Below are positions 62,143 to 64,000 of a stretch of 64,000 bases of DNA, one piece after another. Location: the NCBI GenBank assembly GCA_018240435.1, contig JAFEFT010000010.1:50955-114954 (forward strand), given 5' to 3'. The stretch comes from Pseudomonadota bacterium (GTDB taxonomy: Bacteria; Pseudomonadota; Gammaproteobacteria; Xanthomonadales; Xanthomonadaceae). The notes under the pieces were generated by a model. It had not been told where the DNA came from, made no database searches, and saw nothing but the letters and a program-made list of their open reading frames with translations. Made by a program: the position numbers and the translations under genes. Position 1 is the stretch's first letter, and each line of letters starts with the position of its first letter.

Positions 62143-63102
62143 GTGACCGGATCGACATCCCGCTTCTACTACAAGGGCGAGCGCCTCAAACCGCTGCGGG
62201 CGTTCTGCCAGGTCGCACGGCTGGGCTCGGTGTCGCGCGCGGCCGAGGCACTGTTCATCAGCCAGCCGGCGGTCAGCCTGCAATTGCAGGCGCTGGAGCG
62301 CGATTTCGGGGCGCAATTGTTCGAACGGCGCGGCAAGCGCTTCGGCCTGACCCACGCCGGCGAGGCGCTGTACGAGCTGGCGCGACCGCTGGTGGAAGGT
62401 CTGGACGGCCTCGAGGCCGACTTCCGAACCCGCCTGAAAGGCATGGCCGCCGGGGCCCTCAACATCGCCGCCGGCACCTCGACCATCCTCTACCTGCTGC
62501 CGCCGCTGGTGCAGGCCTACAAGGAACGCCACCCGGAAGTGCAGCTGGTGCTGCACAACGTCACCGGCCAGGACGGCCTGGGCCTGCTGCGCTCCGATGG
62601 CGTCGATCTGGCGGTCGGCTCGATGCTCGACGTGCCCAGCGATCTCGACTACGCGCCCACCCACAGCTTCGACCCGATGCTGATCGTGCCACGCGGGCAC
62701 CCGCTGGCCACCCGCGAACCGTTGCAGCTGGAAGATCTCTCGCCTTACGGCCTGATCCTGCCGCCGCGCCGGCTGACCACCTGGCGGCTGGTCGATCTGG
62801 TGTTCCAGCAGCGCCGGGTGCCCTACTCGGTGGCGCTGGAAGTCGGCGGCTGGGAGGTGATCAAGCAATACGTGGCGATGGGGCTGGGCATCTCGATCGT
62901 CACCGGCATCTGCCTGACCGACGCCGACCGCGCCCGGCTGGCGGTGCGCAACCTGCGCGAATACTTCCCGCCGCGCAGCTACGGGGTGGTGATCCGCAAG
63001 GGCAAGTTCCTCAGCCCGCACGCGCGGGCATTCGTCAACCTCGTCAAGCCGGGGCTGTTCGCACGCGGGGATTACTTCGACGTCGGCCATTCCGAACGCT
63101 GA
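62143..63102 (+). CDS. LysR-family (CysB-like) transcriptional regulator
   Basis: A 319-residue regulator: helix-turn-helix at about residues 25-70 (FCQVARLGSVSRAAEALFISQPAVSLQLQALERD), then a periplasmic-binding-protein-like inducer domain (about 100-300). The extended C-terminus resembles the CysB subgroup. The start is GTG at 62143. Its position next to aceB, with direct repeats in the gap, suggests control of the glyoxylate shunt or acetate use; the inducer is unknown. Confidence 0.9.
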   Translation: MTGSTSRFYYKGERLKPLRAFCQVARLGSVSRAAEALFISQPAVSLQLQALERDFGAQLFERRGKRFGLTHAGEALYELARPLVEGLDGLEADFRTRLKGMAAGALNIAAGTSTILYLLPPLVQAYKERHPEVQLVLHNVTGQDGLGLLRSDGVDLAVGSMLDVPSDLDYAPTHSFDPMLIVPRGHPLATREPLQLEDLSPYGLILPPRRLTTWRLVDLVFQQRRVPYSVALEVGGWEVIKQYVAMGLGISIVTGICLTDADRARLAVRNLREYFPPRSYGVVIRKGKFLSPHARAFVNLVKPGLFARGDYFDVGHSER

Positions 63103-63126
63103 CGGCCCGGTCGCCACCTCCCGCAT

Positions 63127-63717
63127 TCACACCGTGCCGCGATTCTTGCCCACCCACGGCTGGTAGAACGCGCGGATGCGCGCCATGTCGGCTTTGCCAT
63201 CGGCGCTCATGTGCAGCAGCGGGCCGATGCCGATGGTGCGCGCCGGATAGTGGAAATACACGCACAGCACCGGCACTCCGGCCGCACGGGCGACGTGCCA
63301 GAAGCCGGATTTCCATTGCTGCACGCGCTTGCGCGTGCCCTCCGGCGCCAGCACGAACCACAGCGCATCGTTTTGCGCGAACTGCCGGGCCACCATCTCC
63401 ACCACGCCGTGGGCGTGGGCGCGATCGACCGGAATGGCACCGAAGCGACGCAGCAGCCAGCCCAGCGGGCCGTGGAACAGTTCCTGCTTGCCGATCACCA
63501 GCACCCGGATGCCCAGCGCCAGCTTCGCCGCCAGCCCCCAGTACGCATCGAGCCACGACGAATGCGGCGCGACGATGATGACCATCTTTTTTTCGGCGGG
63601 AAAATCGCCGGCCATCGTCCAGCCGCCCAGGCGCAGGACGGCGCGCCCGAAGCCGCGCGTGAAGGCATTGCCGGTGCGCGGCGCGCAGGCCGGCACGCCG
63701 GCGATGCGCGGCTTCAT
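63127..63717 (-). CDS. 1-acylglycerol-3-phosphate acyltransferase-like protein
   Basis: The 196-residue membrane-associated acyltransferase has the PlsC-type motifs APHSSWLDAYWG (HxxxxD catalytic box, here His-Ser-Ser-Trp-Leu-Asp) and APEGTRKR (EGTR phosphate-binding box), with GAIPVDR between. It would acylate lysophosphatidic acid or another lipid; the size is smaller than PlsC. The ATG at 63717 overlaps the arfB stop (ATGA), so the two are coupled. Confidence 0.85.
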   Translation of the reverse strand: MKPRIAGVPACAPRTGNAFTRGFGRAVLRLGGWTMAGDFPAEKKMVIIVAPHSSWLDAYWGLAAKLALGIRVLVIGKQELFHGPLGWLLRRFGAIPVDRAHAHGVVEMVARQFAQNDALWFVLAPEGTRKRVQQWKSGFWHVARAAGVPVLCVYFHYPARTIGIGPLLHMSADGKADMARIRAFYQPWVGKNRGTV

Positions 63718-64000
63718 GCGTCGAAATCCTTGCCGGATCGACCGCGACCGCGTTTGATGTCGGCGCGCTGCTTCTTGCCTTCCAGCCGGCGCAGCTTCGA
63801 CGCCCACGTCGGCTGGGTCGCGATCCGCGGCACCGGCGCCGGCGTCGCCGCCCGCACCAGCGCCACCAGCCGCTGCCGGGCATCGTCGCGATTGCGCTCT
63901 TGCGTGCGAAAGCGCTGCGCGTTGATCACCAGCACGCCGTCGGCGGTGATCCGGCGATCGCGGCGGGCGAGCAGGCGCGCACGCACGGCTTCCGGCAACG
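63714..64000 (-). CDS. arfB: Peptidyl-tRNA hydrolase ArfB, C-terminal part (cut by window edge)
   Basis: The visible residues match the C-terminal half of ArfB/YaeJ: LPEAVRARLLARRDRRITADGVLVINAQ, then RNRDDARQRLVALVRAA, followed by the basic tail KLRRLEGKKQRADIKRGRGR that inserts into the empty mRNA channel. The catalytic GGQ lies beyond 64000. The enzyme rescues ribosomes stalled on non-stop mRNA. Stop at 63714; start outside the window. Confidence 0.85.
   Translation of the reverse strand, partial: LPEAVRARLLARRDRRITADGVLVINAQRFRTQERNRDDARQRLVALVRAATPAPVPRIATQPTWASKLRRLEGKKQRADIKRGRGRSGKDFDA

Overview
The window is about 64 kb of uniformly GC-rich chromosome, densely coded on both strands and dominated by housekeeping genes. 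The combination of yibN-secB-gpsA, a membrane-anchored phosphomannomutase next to dut-coaBC, biosynthetic speA near speE, a hemD-hemX-hemY set, the STN-type TonB receptor with FecI/FecR, and many dispersed intergenic repeats points to a gammaproteobacterium of the Xanthomonadales (Lysobacterales), probably Rhodanobacteraceae or Xanthomonadaceae. This placement is inferred from gene content, not from a database search. No integrase, transposase or phage gene was seen.

Region by region. 0.2-1.6 kb: uppP and dgkA. 1.6-7.1 kb: a nitrogen-control block, glnA, an unknown membrane protein, glnL and glnG, with visible NtrC and sigma-54 sites. 7.3-11.4 kb: a SodC-like lipoprotein lacking key active-site residues, an acetyltransferase, two unknown proteins and a FadI-like thiolase. 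11.5-14.7 kb: hemD-hemX-hemY. 14.7-18.4 kb: thioesterase, lipoprotein, rhodanese, secB, gpsA and a DUF3293 protein. 18.5-23.0 kb: PAS-PAS-GGDEF cyclase, a decayed HNH endonuclease, tRNA-Arg(CCG) and a two-component pair with a degenerate kinase. 23.1-29.4 kb: a compact eight-gene set (arginase-fold enzyme, two ArnE/F-sized EamA proteins, alpha/beta hydrolase, BioF2-type N-acyltransferase, acyl carrier protein, ketosynthase, desaturase). It looks like a dedicated lipid pathway and is the best candidate for an undescribed system. 29.5-43 kb: pyrE, DUF4124 protein, algC-like mutase, dut, coaBC, radC, an HD-like protein, argS, a SPOR protein, a small unknown protein, an SDR, and a cyanophycinase/isoaspartyl peptidase fusion. 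43-47.8 kb: FecI/FecR/TonB receptor set, divergent from that fusion. 47.9-51.1 kb: speA and speE separated by repeats. 51.1-55.7 kb: sigma/short anti-sigma pair, glnB, ubiK, comM, urea transporter. 55.9-58.5 kb: dps and a PcfJ-HIRAN fusion. 58.8-63.1 kb: aceA, aceB and a divergent LysR gene. 63.1-64 kb: an acyltransferase and the 3' part of arfB, cut by the window edge.

The clearest regulatory logic is nitrogen control. Two palindromic NtrC sites 32 bp apart precede a near-perfect sigma-54 promoter at glnA. A third NtrC-like palindrome abuts the glnL start. GlnB, with its uridylylation tyrosine, lies elsewhere in the window, as does a urea transporter. The glyoxylate shunt genes sit beside a LysR regulator. 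Repeats recur in intergenic gaps: REP-like palindromes, GACAGAGGACAGA-type repeats, and 14-bp and 16-bp tandem arrays.
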